From the IMG/VR virus record IMGVR_UViG_3300028608_000012, positions 1 through 64,000 of that record: 64,000 nucleotides of DNA; one strand, written 5' to 3'. The position numbers and the translations under genes were made by a program. The stretch comes from a virus. Every line of letters starts with the position of its first letter. Position 1 is the stretch's first letter. The notes beneath the pieces were generated by a model. It was not told the origin of the DNA. It saw only the letters and a list, made by a program, of their open reading frames with translations, and did not search any database. Shown piece by piece: positions 25,256-35,700 of this stretch.

Positions 25256-25882
25256 ATGATACTAACTAAACGGTCCACACTTCAGCTGCTAAGCAAACTC
25301 CCTATTGTTGGGAAATGGGCACAGCTGGAACACTGTAATCAGTTGTTGGAACAATTCGATGAAGTGCAGAGAGGCTATGGGTCTGCAAAGGTCCGTTTTA
25401 TTGACTCTGTGACACTTCTATACGATGCGCTGCTAGAAGTCTGTGTCTTCGAGTTACAGGAAGACTTTGACTGGCTCTATACCCTAGAACTCAGTGTGTA
25501 CACACGCACCTCTGGGGATGCTCATAGGCTGTTAGCGGGGCTATCAAGCGGGACCCCCGTCAAGGTGGAAGATTGCTTCCGCAGTTTTGACGTGGGTAGG
25601 AAGATACCATTCATGGACTGGTATAGCAGTGGTCATACAGCGGCACTCTTCTTTACGTATGGGGTTAACCTGATCAAGCAGTACTGTGAGCAGCATGCTG
25701 AGGAACTCACACCCGAACAGGTTAAGGCGAAGAAGCGTGTTTACAATCCACCACTCGATGCATTCATGACGAGCAAACACTTCAAAATGTTAACTGAAGA
25801 CCTAATCGCATTTGCTCGGGTCATGGTGCAATCTCAACAAAGGGTGCTTAATGGAGAAGCCAAAGAAATACCTCAGGGCTAA
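25256..25882 (+). CDS. Hypothetical early protein
   Basis: A 208-residue protein with SD GGAG nine bases before the ATG. Mostly helical, with aromatic pairs (DFDWLYTLELSVYTR; FMDWYSSGHTAALFF). No known motif. It is the first gene after a TATATTAC promoter, so early expression is expected. It overlaps the next gene by 32 bases. Confidence 0.65.
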   Translation: MILTKRSTLQLLSKLPIVGKWAQLEHCNQLLEQFDEVQRGYGSAKVRFIDSVTLLYDALLEVCVFELQEDFDWLYTLELSVYTRTSGDAHRLLAGLSSGTPVKVEDCFRSFDVGRKIPFMDWYSSGHTAALFFTYGVNLIKQYCEQHAEELTPEQVKAKKRVYNPPLDAFMTSKHFKMLTEDLIAFARVMVQSQQRVLNGEAKEIPQG

Positions 25883-26294
25883 CCAGCTGGACAGTATCTC
25901 CCACAAGTATGTCGATGACGATCAACTTCAGGACACACCCGCACGGTTGTACCGGAAGCTGTTGCATCAGATGGACATGAACCCACGTAAGTGGATCAGC
26001 TACTTGCGGGATTATCTGGACTGGCGGGTTACTACCACTGATCCTGATAAAGCGAAAGAGGAACGTACCACTCGAACTGGCAACATCAAGGACACGTACT
26101 TTCAGAAGCCTGGCTTAACGTTTAGCAAGTTTCTGGAAGGACTTTCAATTTTAAGGATGGCTAAGGTGGAGATTATCTTTAAGGTAACCGACACTGAAGG
26201 CAAGGAATATATCGTGTCAGAGGTGCAGCGGATTGTAGGTAAAGACCGTGCGCAGTTGCCTCCAGTACGTGATGACGAACCTGAAAGTTCTTGA
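25851..26294 (+). CDS. Hypothetical early protein
   Basis: A 147-residue protein starting MEKPKKYLRANQL, with SD AAAGGG six bases upstream inside the previous gene; a longer in-frame ATG start at 25812 has no SD. Basic N-terminal half, then FLEGLSILRMAKVEIIFKVTD and an acidic tail (PPVRDDEPESS). The middle segment RKWISYLRDYLDWRV is helical. Function unknown. Confidence 0.65.
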   Translation: MEKPKKYLRANQLDSISHKYVDDDQLQDTPARLYRKLLHQMDMNPRKWISYLRDYLDWRVTTTDPDKAKEERTTRTGNIKDTYFQKPGLTFSKFLEGLSILRMAKVEIIFKVTDTEGKEYIVSEVQRIVGKDRAQLPPVRDDEPESS

Positions 26295-26306
26295 CCGGTA
26301 CGGTAT

Positions 26307-26347
26307 AGGTGGGGGTCTTCCCCCACCTCAACCTCCTTTATTTTTTT
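26307..26347 (+). terminator. Terminator with long T tract
   Basis: A 9-bp stem AGGTGGGGG and complement (26307-26315 with 26320-26328) with loop TCTT, then a TTTATTTTTTT run from about 26338. Confidence 0.75.
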
Positions 26348-26365
26348 GTTTGATTAGGGGTTCAC

Positions 26366-27472
26366 ATGATGGATTTATTCAGCGGACTGGATCTCAGCCC
26401 TTCTGTTAGCAATTTCCAGAGTAACACCAACACCGCAATGAAGACGGTCAAGGAGTCTTCTCTGACACCGGCTGACGTAACCACTGCTAACCAGAAGCAG
26501 GGTGTGGCGTTAAAGACCAGTCGCGATACAGGCGTATTGGGTACAATCTCCGAATACCGCTCTACGGCCGTAGAACAACTCAACGGTATCATTGGTGACC
26601 TGTCGGGTGGTTTCCTTAACTTCAAGGACCTCACCAAGAGTATCCGGATGGGGCCTGATGGCATAACCTTCAGTGACAGCGCGATCATCCAGGCAGTAAC
26701 GGGTGCAGCAGGCTACAAGGTTAGCGGTCAAAGCGGTGCGGCCCGTGCGTTGTCGTCTGAGCTGGCCAACCAGTTCAAGAAGATCACTGGCTTGAACATC
26801 AGCAGTATCCTGACCACTAACGGTACCAAGTTCCGGGTCAATGATAACTGGCGTGGGCAGTTGGGGAAACAGACCCTGAACATGCTCGGTAAGGCAGCTG
26901 GTCTTGATGACTTGCTGGACACCAGTGTTAAAGGGGCCTTCTACAACAGCGTACTGAAGAATGCGGCTATCTTCGGTATGTCGGATAGCTACCGCAAGAT
27001 CTGGGACTCTTACCCGAAAGGGTTTGACATGATCCGTCGAGATGCTGCCATTGAAGCCATGCAGGACGTGATCACCAACGGTGACGTTGAATCCATGGAT
27101 GAGATGCTCAAGCTGTTCGACACTCAAACCAAGAACGTATTGCTGGGCAAATACCCACGGTTCGTTTCGACGTTGTTCAGCAACTTCAAGTTCGACAAGA
27201 CCGCTATCCCGGAAGAGTACCCGATCATCCGTGGTAAGTTGTTGGCTATTCTGACTGAACTGATCGGACCGGAATGGTACCTGAAGCAAACTTACTTCGG
27301 TAAGGTACTGGACCTCGGGTTGATGAATGCTGCAAGTCGTGACCTGATCAAGTTGCTACAACCGGTGGATGAATTGGTTCCCCTGTTGTGTACGGCAGGC
27401 ATGTTCCACGACCAGTCAGCCTTGGTACAGTTGCGTGGTCAATTCCCTGGTGCTGCAAAGTACGCCTTCTAA
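26366..27472 (+). CDS. Probable virion structural protein
   Basis: A 368-residue protein starting MMDLFSGLDLSPSV. It is Ser/Thr/Asn- and Gly-rich in the first 170 residues (SGQSGAARALSSELANQF; ITGLNISSIL), then helical. No membrane segment or catalytic motif. Two tandem ATG codons follow SD AGGGG; the first is preferred by spacing. It converges on the 724-residue structural gene. A tail or head-associated role is inferred from composition and neighbourhood. Confidence 0.55.
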   Translation: MMDLFSGLDLSPSVSNFQSNTNTAMKTVKESSLTPADVTTANQKQGVALKTSRDTGVLGTISEYRSTAVEQLNGIIGDLSGGFLNFKDLTKSIRMGPDGITFSDSAIIQAVTGAAGYKVSGQSGAARALSSELANQFKKITGLNISSILTTNGTKFRVNDNWRGQLGKQTLNMLGKAAGLDDLLDTSVKGAFYNSVLKNAAIFGMSDSYRKIWDSYPKGFDMIRRDAAIEAMQDVITNGDVESMDEMLKLFDTQTKNVLLGKYPRFVSTLFSNFKFDKTAIPEEYPIIRGKLLAILTELIGPEWYLKQTYFGKVLDLGLMNAASRDLIKLLQPVDELVPLLCTAGMFHDQSALVQLRGQFPGAAKYAF

Positions 27473-27480
27473 ACACGCTT

Positions 27481-27516
27481 TAACCCCTCCTACCCTTTGC
27501 GGGGTAGGAGGGGTTA
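27481..27516. terminator. Bidirectional terminator hairpin
   Basis: A 15-bp perfect stem (27481-27495 with 27502-27516) and a 6-base loop between converging genes ending at 27472 and 27535. Confidence 0.83.
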
Positions 27517-27534
27517 TAGTTACCACTAAGTTTT

Positions 27535-29709
27535 TTATCGGGCCATCGGTCTTACAAAGATGCGTGCCAGGTCGCCCACGATCGAATCGTTCACCTTGGC
27601 TGCAATGTTGTCAGCCCGGATACTTTGTTTCATGTCGAGGACAATGCCTGTCAGGTTACGGTTGAGACGTGCGTACTTCATCACGGTGTCGAGGTAGTCA
27701 ACACCGGTCAAACGAGACAGGTAGTTGTTGTAAGCCGTATCGTCGTTGAACAAACGGTTCGCTACCTGAGACGGGTTGGTGGCATCCAGCAAGCTGATAG
27801 AGCGGTCAACTGGAACGGTGATCAACGGCTCAAGGTCAACGATGGTGAAGTCGATCTTGATGTTCAGTGGCTTACGATCCAGAGTCCAACCACCGTCACC
27901 CGAACCAATGGTAAAGCTCAGGCTTTCCATCATGCCAGTACGAATGATCGAACGGGACTTACAGAAAGCTTTCAGCATGAACGGCGAGGTGTAGGTCGAA
28001 CCACCCGCAGAGTTCGGAGCCACCATCGGCAGGAACAACGCCAGCAATACCCAGATCTTCATGATCTGTTCGTAAGGGTGGGCGTAGTTACAGTTGGACG
28101 AGATCGAGTAGTTCTCCTTATGCAGGTTAGTCGTCGAACCGTCCCAGTGGTCAGCGATCTTCACGTAGCTGTTGTTCACCAGCGCCAGCGGGATGTTACC
28201 GATCACAGTACCAGACAGAGCACCGATTGCACCGTCTTTAAGGGTGTTCACAACGGTGTCGATGATACCGATACCCGTTGCACCACCAGCCACGTCAAAG
28301 CGGAAGTCGTTCGCTGCCTTAACCACCGAGTTGAACTTCTCAGCCATAGGGGACGGAGAATGGCTGTTGGAGAAGCTGTCCGTTACAGGACCCACGCCGC
28401 CATCAACACGGAAGGTGATTGCATCGAGACCGCCAGAGAACGCTGTCTGCACCAAGTCGGCTACGTCGCCTGCCCAGGTACGGTCGTTAGGGTTGTCTTC
28501 ATACGAGATGGTTTGCCCACTCGCAATGGCCTCGTTACCCCCGGTGTATGACGAAGCAGGTTGTGGACGGGTAGAACTCTGGTTAGGGTTGATCCCCGGC
28601 GTAGCACCCGGCGCACCTTGGCTGGAGTTCTCCATCCCAGTGCTTGAACCCGCAGTAGCACCAGTACCAGCACCGCCACCACTTAGATCGTCGACCTGTT
28701 CCTTAAAGCCGTTGTTGACGTTCTTGTAGGCTGATTCGTTGGCATACGCACTGTCCTGCTCAACAAACTTACCTTCATCCTCACCACGGTACTTACTGAC
28801 CGAGTTCATTTCCTTCTCAATAAACTCTTGAGTTGGATCACCTGCCCAAACAGTGTCATCGAAAGTAACTTCTTCCATGAGCTGTTGAGCGCGGTCGAAC
28901 TTCTGGTCCGGTGTGGTCAGCGCCTCGTTATCCATCGCTGCCAGTTTATTCAACATGACACGGTGTTTACGAGTACCCTTCATGATCAACCGCATTAGGT
29001 CGATCGTGCCGTCGGCGTTGATAACGTCAGGCATCAGCAGGCTCATGTCCGCCACAGCCTTGCTGTTATCGTAATCAGGCTTACGGCCGTACAGACCGTC
29101 AGTTTGTTCCTGGGTACGCTTAGGCAACACTGGATCGATGTAACCCAGCTTAACCATGAGGTCGTTGAGGATACCCGTGGCCGCCATGGTGTACGCACCC
29201 ATCGCTGGCTTACAAGTCCAGAAGTTGTTCTTCGGTGCATCCGTCAGGAACGACAGGAACTGAATGCCGATGCTGATCAACTGCATAGGCCAGAAGGCAA
29301 TAGCGGTAGCCGCCTGTCCCATGTAGAACGCCAATCCAGGAGCACGACCTTTGTTAGCAATGATCGCAGCAGAAGGGCTGAACATGTTGGTAATGAAACT
29401 GAGCAAACCAGCAAACTGCGGAACGCTCGGTGTCAGGGTCAATAGGGTAACGTTGTTTTCGTATACCTCTTTGTACATGCTTCCCATACCACCCTCAGAC
29501 GAATTCAAGAATCGACTGTAACGAGGGTCGGTGGCTGGGCTGCTTTGGGGAATAGGGTTAACGTAGCGGTTATCACCTGTTGCGCTGCTAAACACGTTGA
29601 AGTAACGATCCCAGTCCATTTGCTGTAACAGGTCGCTGGGTTGGACACCACGTGTAAGCAAACGAAACGACTTGGTGATAATGTCGCGATCTCGAACACT
29701 TACGGTCAT
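27535..29709 (-). CDS. Tail or baseplate structural protein
   Basis: A 724-residue protein directly downstream of the giant tail lysin. Residues about 90-180 contain hydrophobic Gly/Ala/Phe-rich stretches (FAGLLSFITNMFSPSAAIIA; IAFWPMQLISIGIQFLSFL) that might insert into a membrane. Residues about 345-395 are a Gly/Ser/Thr/Pro linker. The C-terminal 200 residues carry SLSFTIGSGDGGWTLDRKPLNIKIDFTIVDLEPL, a beta-rich pattern like that in baseplate or hub proteins. The ATG has only a weak SD, unusual here, so its level may depend on coupling. The position next to the lysin resembles phiKZ gp181-gp182. Exact role unknown. Confidence 0.65.
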   Translation of the reverse strand: MTVSVRDRDIITKSFRLLTRGVQPSDLLQQMDWDRYFNVFSSATGDNRYVNPIPQSSPATDPRYSRFLNSSEGGMGSMYKEVYENNVTLLTLTPSVPQFAGLLSFITNMFSPSAAIIANKGRAPGLAFYMGQAATAIAFWPMQLISIGIQFLSFLTDAPKNNFWTCKPAMGAYTMAATGILNDLMVKLGYIDPVLPKRTQEQTDGLYGRKPDYDNSKAVADMSLLMPDVINADGTIDLMRLIMKGTRKHRVMLNKLAAMDNEALTTPDQKFDRAQQLMEEVTFDDTVWAGDPTQEFIEKEMNSVSKYRGEDEGKFVEQDSAYANESAYKNVNNGFKEQVDDLSGGGAGTGATAGSSTGMENSSQGAPGATPGINPNQSSTRPQPASSYTGGNEAIASGQTISYEDNPNDRTWAGDVADLVQTAFSGGLDAITFRVDGGVGPVTDSFSNSHSPSPMAEKFNSVVKAANDFRFDVAGGATGIGIIDTVVNTLKDGAIGALSGTVIGNIPLALVNNSYVKIADHWDGSTTNLHKENYSISSNCNYAHPYEQIMKIWVLLALFLPMVAPNSAGGSTYTSPFMLKAFCKSRSIIRTGMMESLSFTIGSGDGGWTLDRKPLNIKIDFTIVDLEPLITVPVDRSISLLDATNPSQVANRLFNDDTAYNNYLSRLTGVDYLDTVMKYARLNRNLTGIVLDMKQSIRADNIAAKVNDSIVGDLARIFVRPMAR

Positions 29710-29729
29710 TGATAAATACTCGGCTTGTG

Positions 29730-29765
29730 AAAATAAAAAAGAGAAGGTGGGAGTGACCCCACCCT
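29730..29765 (-). terminator. Terminator between lysin and structural gene
   Basis: On the minus strand GGTGGG pairs with CCCACC (29746-29751 with 29758-29763), followed by a CTTTTTTATTTT run. It may reduce read-through from the lysin gene into the 724-residue gene. Confidence 0.65.
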
Positions 29766-29773
29766 CTGTAACA

Positions 29774-32700
29774 TCAGATGTTTACGCTGTTAGGCGCAGG
29801 CTCTGAGTTCTTAGCCATCTTCTCTAGGAGAGCATGGATACCCGCCAACAGTTGGTTCGTGTCGCTCTGCTTACTCACACCCTCCTCCGTAGTGGTGGTG
29901 AGTTTCGCCATCAAGCCACCCGGATCGGCAGGTTTCTCCGCTTCCGGAACTTGTACACGAGGTACTGGCTTGTATGGTTCAGGCGCCAGCTGGGCACTTG
30001 GCTGTGGAACAGCGCTAGGGCCAGCAACAGGACCTTGTGGGTTAGCAGTTGGACCACCTGGTTGTCCAGGCAATGGCAGGGAAGTATAAGGTCCAGGGAT
30101 TGCCCCTCCACCTGCTCCCGGCGCAACTTGAGCACCCCCGCCTTCTGCTGGGGCGTTGCTTTTCATTGCTGGTGTTGGAACGGTCGTTGTATCTGGCGGA
30201 GCAGAAGGCATCTGACCTGGATCGTACTGCTGATCCTTTTCAGTTACCGTACCACCCGCTGTTGTGTCCTGACCGGCTGGTTGTTCAGCACCAGACGCTT
30301 GTGCGAACTTATCCGCTGCTTCCTTGGTCTTGAAGCCCACATGCACGTGACCGCCAGTAGCACCAGCCGAAGCCTTAGCGTACTCGTCGATCAGAAGGAA
30401 CTCACTAGGCGCCATGTTGGCCGACCGCAGAATCCCCATCACGACAGCCATCCCCACCCTGGCACCGGCCGCGCCGTTGGTCAGAGTAAAGTCTAGCGCC
30501 AGCCCTTGAGCATGCTTGGAGTTGGGCTTCTTGTTTTTGTGGAACGCGTCGTTCAACGCAGAGAAGTAACGGAAGTTAGGGCACTTACTCTGGATCAGTT
30601 GAGCCAGACGGATAATACCAGGGTGAGCGTTACCGCCCGCAATGGCCTCTCCTGACTTCAACCGCAAGCCACTCGAGTTAATACCTGCCCCGCCACCTAC
30701 CAGAGAACCAGGTTCACTAGGAGCCTCGTTACCGTAGTTGCCACTGTAATCTCCGCCACCGCCACCGGGAGCCATCAGACTTGGAGGAGTCCCGTAGGAA
30801 CCACCGCCGCCGCCGCTAGCAGCACCGGCTGCGTTACGCGAACCGCCGCCTGGAGCCACACCGATCGGCGGAGTAGTACCGCCACCAATGGTTGGACCAG
30901 CAGGAGCACCATACATACCACCAGCACCCTGAGAAGGCGCAGCATTGGTACCCTGTGCAGCAGCATCATCCGCTTTCAACTGACCGCTTTGCAATTGCTT
31001 CAAGTAGTCAGTGTAGAGCTGGAAGCGCTTAGGCATCCCCGGCAGTTCGTTACCACCATTCAAGCCAGTGGCTGCACGACCGAAGTTACCGTCCTGCGTG
31101 ATGCTTTGCAGCAGCTTGCTGTTTTTGTAGAAGTTAACCGCAATAGCAGCCATGACGTTTGGATCGTTAGACGCCAGCTCTGGATTGTTCACCAGGTCAA
31201 TGCCCAGTTGTTGTCCAATGCGAGCGTACATTGACCGACCCGTCAGTTGTACCAAGCCACGACCGCGATACTTCCACCCATCTCCCGGTGCCACGTTACC
31301 GATCGACTGCCCCTTACCGCCACCGTAAACAGTGTTGGCGATAGCTACGGGACCTGCCGCGATAAGCGCACGCGCCTGTGGCAGGCTGGTAACTTCCCTG
31401 AACGTCTTCACCAGGTTTTCAGGTGTGGAGTAGTTCATGTTCTCTACGGTACGGCTGTAACCGCCGGTCTCGTAGTTGGTAAGTGCCAACATCTCAGCAA
31501 TCGCACGAGGATCCGTAAACCCTTGTTTCAACATCTCGCGAATGATGAGCTGCTCTGCCAACGACTTAGGTACCTTAACCCCGTTGTCCTTCCCGTCGGC
31601 TTGTTGCACACCACTGAGGTCCAGGTGACTGGTGTCGCTGTCGCCTGTTAGCGGTGCATAGCCGTAGGAGTTGCCAGGGGTCTGATAAGTACCGCCAAGC
31701 CCAAAGGTGTTGCCCGTACCAGAACCACGGCCGGTACTCGTACCAAACTGTCCACCGAGCGCAACGTCACGGCTGGTTTTAGCCTTGCTCACGTCATCGA
31801 CGTTTGCCCGTTTCGTTGTAAAGTCACCACCCGTCTTGTGAGGGGAGATGGTCGTAGCCCAAGCTTGAGTGTTGGTTTTACCGGCTTCCTTCTCTGGATC
31901 CTTCAGCTTAGCCGTTGTACTGGCTTCCCCGAGCACAGCCAGCATCCGGTCTACCCGGTCTGGTTTACCTGGAGATACCGAGTCCTTAAACGGCGCAGCC
32001 CTGACTACCCAGATCGGCACCAGCGTCGATTTATTGATCTCGACCTTAGTCTCTACCAGCCCACGAGCGATTTCATACCGAGCAGTTACCGACAGCGTAC
32101 GCCACACCACCCCAGGGTTACCACGGCGGTAGTTTTGTACCAGGTTGAAGTAGTTGATGAGGACTGGCATGAAACGGTCTTTAAACCACTTACACCAGTT
32201 GTCCGCATCTCCTGCATCCAGACGGAAGGCTTCCTTGAACAGGCCAAACACATCACCGACTTGACCGTTGAACTTAGCACCCCCTTCACCGATGGTCATC
32301 AGGGATTCGCAGTAGCGTTCCAGTCTCAGAACGGCATCCACACGCCAGGTCATATCCAGGTCGTTACCGTAGCACGCCAAACGAATACCAGTGAGCATAT
32401 CCACCGGACGGTCGTCAGGCAGCAAGTCCTTAATAAAGACCTGCGACGCCACCACACCTACCTTGTAGTTGCTGTTCAACTGCGCCAGCTGGCTATTCAC
32501 CTCATTCAGACGAGTTTGTGCTTTGATTACAGTCTGCAACTTTTCATTGCTATCAAAGAACCCACGAGGTGCGTCTACCTGCGCTTGCAACGCAGACTGT
32601 TCCTTCTTCAGCGCATCCACACCTACAGGCATAGCCACCGGTGCATTTTCAGCCACGCCATCGGTTTTACGGTCGATGTACTTCTTCAGCTCTTCCAGCA

Positions 32701-35700
32701 AGTTGTTGCAACGGACGACTGTAGCCTTCTCACCCAAGATAGGGGTTTCCGGATCGATCTTGGCGCTAATCGAGTACGGGAACGGCATCACCGAACCGAG
32801 GGTCTGGTGAACCTGCTTGGCTACCTTGTAGACGTCCTGACTCACCGCATCGTCATACTCCTTTAACGACTTCATCTTGACAACGTCGAGACAAGCCATG
32901 TAGGTCATGAAGACGGGTTTGAAACGACCGTTGAACCAGCTGAACACACTGCCCGCTTGTTGCTTGTCTTTAGGGTCGGTGATAAAGGCATTGAGGACTT
33001 CTTGAAGTGGAGCATCTTTGGACAACGATGCGCGACCGTTACCGATCACAACGAAGTCTTTCAGTTTCTCCTCGATCTGCACGATCTTCTTCGCGAGGTC
33101 ACTATCAGGATCAGACACACCGTACTGAGTCATCCGGAGTTCGTACTGCTTACCCGAACCACGTTTAACGTAGCGGTAGATCCCGTAGCCAATTGCACCT
33201 ACTGCAAGCACACCCAAAGTAACTGGGTTAAACAGCAGTGGAGCCGCCATCCCCCAACCAGCCGACAATGCAGTACCGGCACCCGCCGCAAGAGCACCCA
33301 CACCGATGTCCACACCAGCAGCCGCAGCCACGCCAGTGGCCACCTGGTAAGCACCTACCACGTTAGTGGCCGTTGCTACGGTGTCACCCAGCGACTCCAG
33401 CGCTCCACCCTCGTCGATCATTCCGGAACTAACCAGAGCATCGACACCCAAACCAACCGCCATACCGGCACCCAGTTTCCAAGCACCCTTCCCTACACGC
33501 CCACCAGGGGTCTTACGACCAGCTTCACGTGCAGCACGTTCTTCTTTGGTACGCTTCTTCCCACGCAGTTGGTCAAAGGCATCAGCACCTGCGCTAGTGA
33601 CACTGCGAGTGCGGATCAGTGTAAACAGACCCTTGGCAATGGCACCAATCCCCGTGGCGATAAATGGCAGCGTCTTGATACCGATACTGGCAAAACTGCC
33701 CAGCGTCTTGAAGCTGTTCCACCACGAACCCATGAAGAACGAAGAGAGACCAGCGATACCACCGGCAATTGCACCCAGTCCGTCTTTCAACAGGCCGAAG
33801 ATACCGGTGCGCTCTTTCTTCTCTTTCTCACCCTTCTTACCGAAGAACCCCATGCCCTTGCTCATACTGATCAAGGCATCTTTGGCGTCACTGTCTTTCT
33901 TCTTCTCGGCCTTTTCCAGCTTATCGGCACGAGAGTTAAGACGGTTGTTCTCTTCAGGTTGTTCACCCAGTTGCTCGCGAACACGAGCCTTGATACCTTC
34001 TTCCACAGAGCCGAGGAACTTATCCTTAGGTCGAGTATCTTCCGTCTCCCGACGTTCCACTTCCTCTGGACTTACCAAAGGTTGTTGCGAAGCCTGAGGA
34101 ATTTCCAGGCGATCGTGAACAACTTTGTTTTCCTCGTACTTCTTGTAGGCAGACTGCTTGAGCTTGATCTTCAGCTTCGGAGGCTTAACACCAGACTCAG
34201 GCACTTCTACCATATCGCCGCTCGGTGGAACAACCGAGGTAACAGGTGGAAGCTCCAGCTCAGCGTAACCCCAGTGCTTCAGCAGCAAGTGGTAGATACG
34301 GTCGACTGAGTTGACGATCGGACTGTAGTCGGCCTTGAGAGCCTTTACAGTGGCGTCCTTAGCCTTAATGAGACCAGGCATTGCCTTGGCACGCGCTTTG
34401 TTGAACAGGTCAAGACCAAAGACGCCCAGTTTCTTGCTAGCATCGCCCAGCTTGTTGATGCTCACACCCATCGAGGTTTTCAGACCACGGTCGTATTCCT
34501 CTTGGGTAATGATGACCTCACCGTCCTTGTCATAGACCGGACCCTCGATCTCATGCCAGCCTGTCAACTGAACCGCAGTACCGTCTTCACCACGTTTCCA
34601 GTAAGCACCAGCAGCAAAACGTTTGCCTACCAACACCGGAGAGCTGTCGCCCTCTTTGTAAACGTCCATCTGGTGGAAACGGTTAACGATCTTGTTCTTC
34701 AGACCTACAGCACGCCCAAACGGATCGACCCACTTAAACGCCTTGATTGCGAGCGAGCGGATCTTGCTCAAACCGCTGAGAAGAACTTCTTTGTTCTCTT
34801 TGGTGAAGAGCTTAGCCGACAGACGACGAGCACCAATGATGGTTTTCGTCACACCGTCTCGAACGCTACCAGAGATCTGCTTCCACGACGTGATGAGGAA
34901 TCCTTTCGTTGCATCGTAGTAGTCCTGGTTCGCCAGCTTGTGCGCTTCGAGGATTGGGGTATCAGAACCTTCCTCGTAGAGATCTTCGCTGTCCAGTGGG
35001 TCTCTGGCTTTCGCCATGGCGTGGTACTTGCTGTAAGCCAAAGCCACCGCAGCACCACCGCCTAACAGCGCAGCCGCTTTAGGGTCATGCAGGGCATAGG
35101 TAGCCAAGCCACCCAACAGACCACCCAACACCAACGGCTGGTTATCCAGCAGTTTACCCACGCCCTTGTTGAACATGTCCTTCAGGTTGGTTGCCTTCAG
35201 ACGGTCAATGATCGAACGCTTACCGGCGTTCTCGTCACGTACCTCTTCAGAGGTCTTCGGGACGCCACCGGTTGGCTGGCTGTTGAGGATACGAGTCAGG
35301 AGATCATTACGCTCACCCCCCATCTCTACCAGACGCTTAACCTGTTCGTTGAGACTGTCCATCCCTGCGGTTACAGGAGTCAGGTCCAGCAGCTGGCTCA
35401 TTGGGTTACTAGGACCCATGTTGGCAAACGCGTTCTTCAAATCACCCATGCTAGCCAGTGATTCAGTCAGCTTGTCCATCCCCTGAACCTTGATGCCCTC
35501 TGGAGCGGCTTCATCAGGGATTACAGGCGTTCTGTTGCCGAAGGTCGGCACAGTGTAGGGGAAGCCACCGAAACCGCCTGAGCGAGTTGGCAGAGGCGCA
35601 CGATCAGGGATCTGTTCACGTGTACGACGGTTAGGGTCAGCAATGAACTTACCCATCACGTCCCACATCATTTCCATGTTGACATCATCACGGCCAAACT

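Noticed and set aside
25248-25259. A three-codon minicistron (ATG GTT TCA TGA) overlapping the start at 25256
   Set aside because: Its ATG is only one base from the GGAG box, too close for initiation; the real start has better spacing.
27535-29709. The 724-residue protein as a holin or membrane channel because of its hydrophobic stretches
   Set aside because: The stretches are interrupted by polar residues, and the large beta-rich C-terminus and position beside the tail lysin fit a virion protein better.
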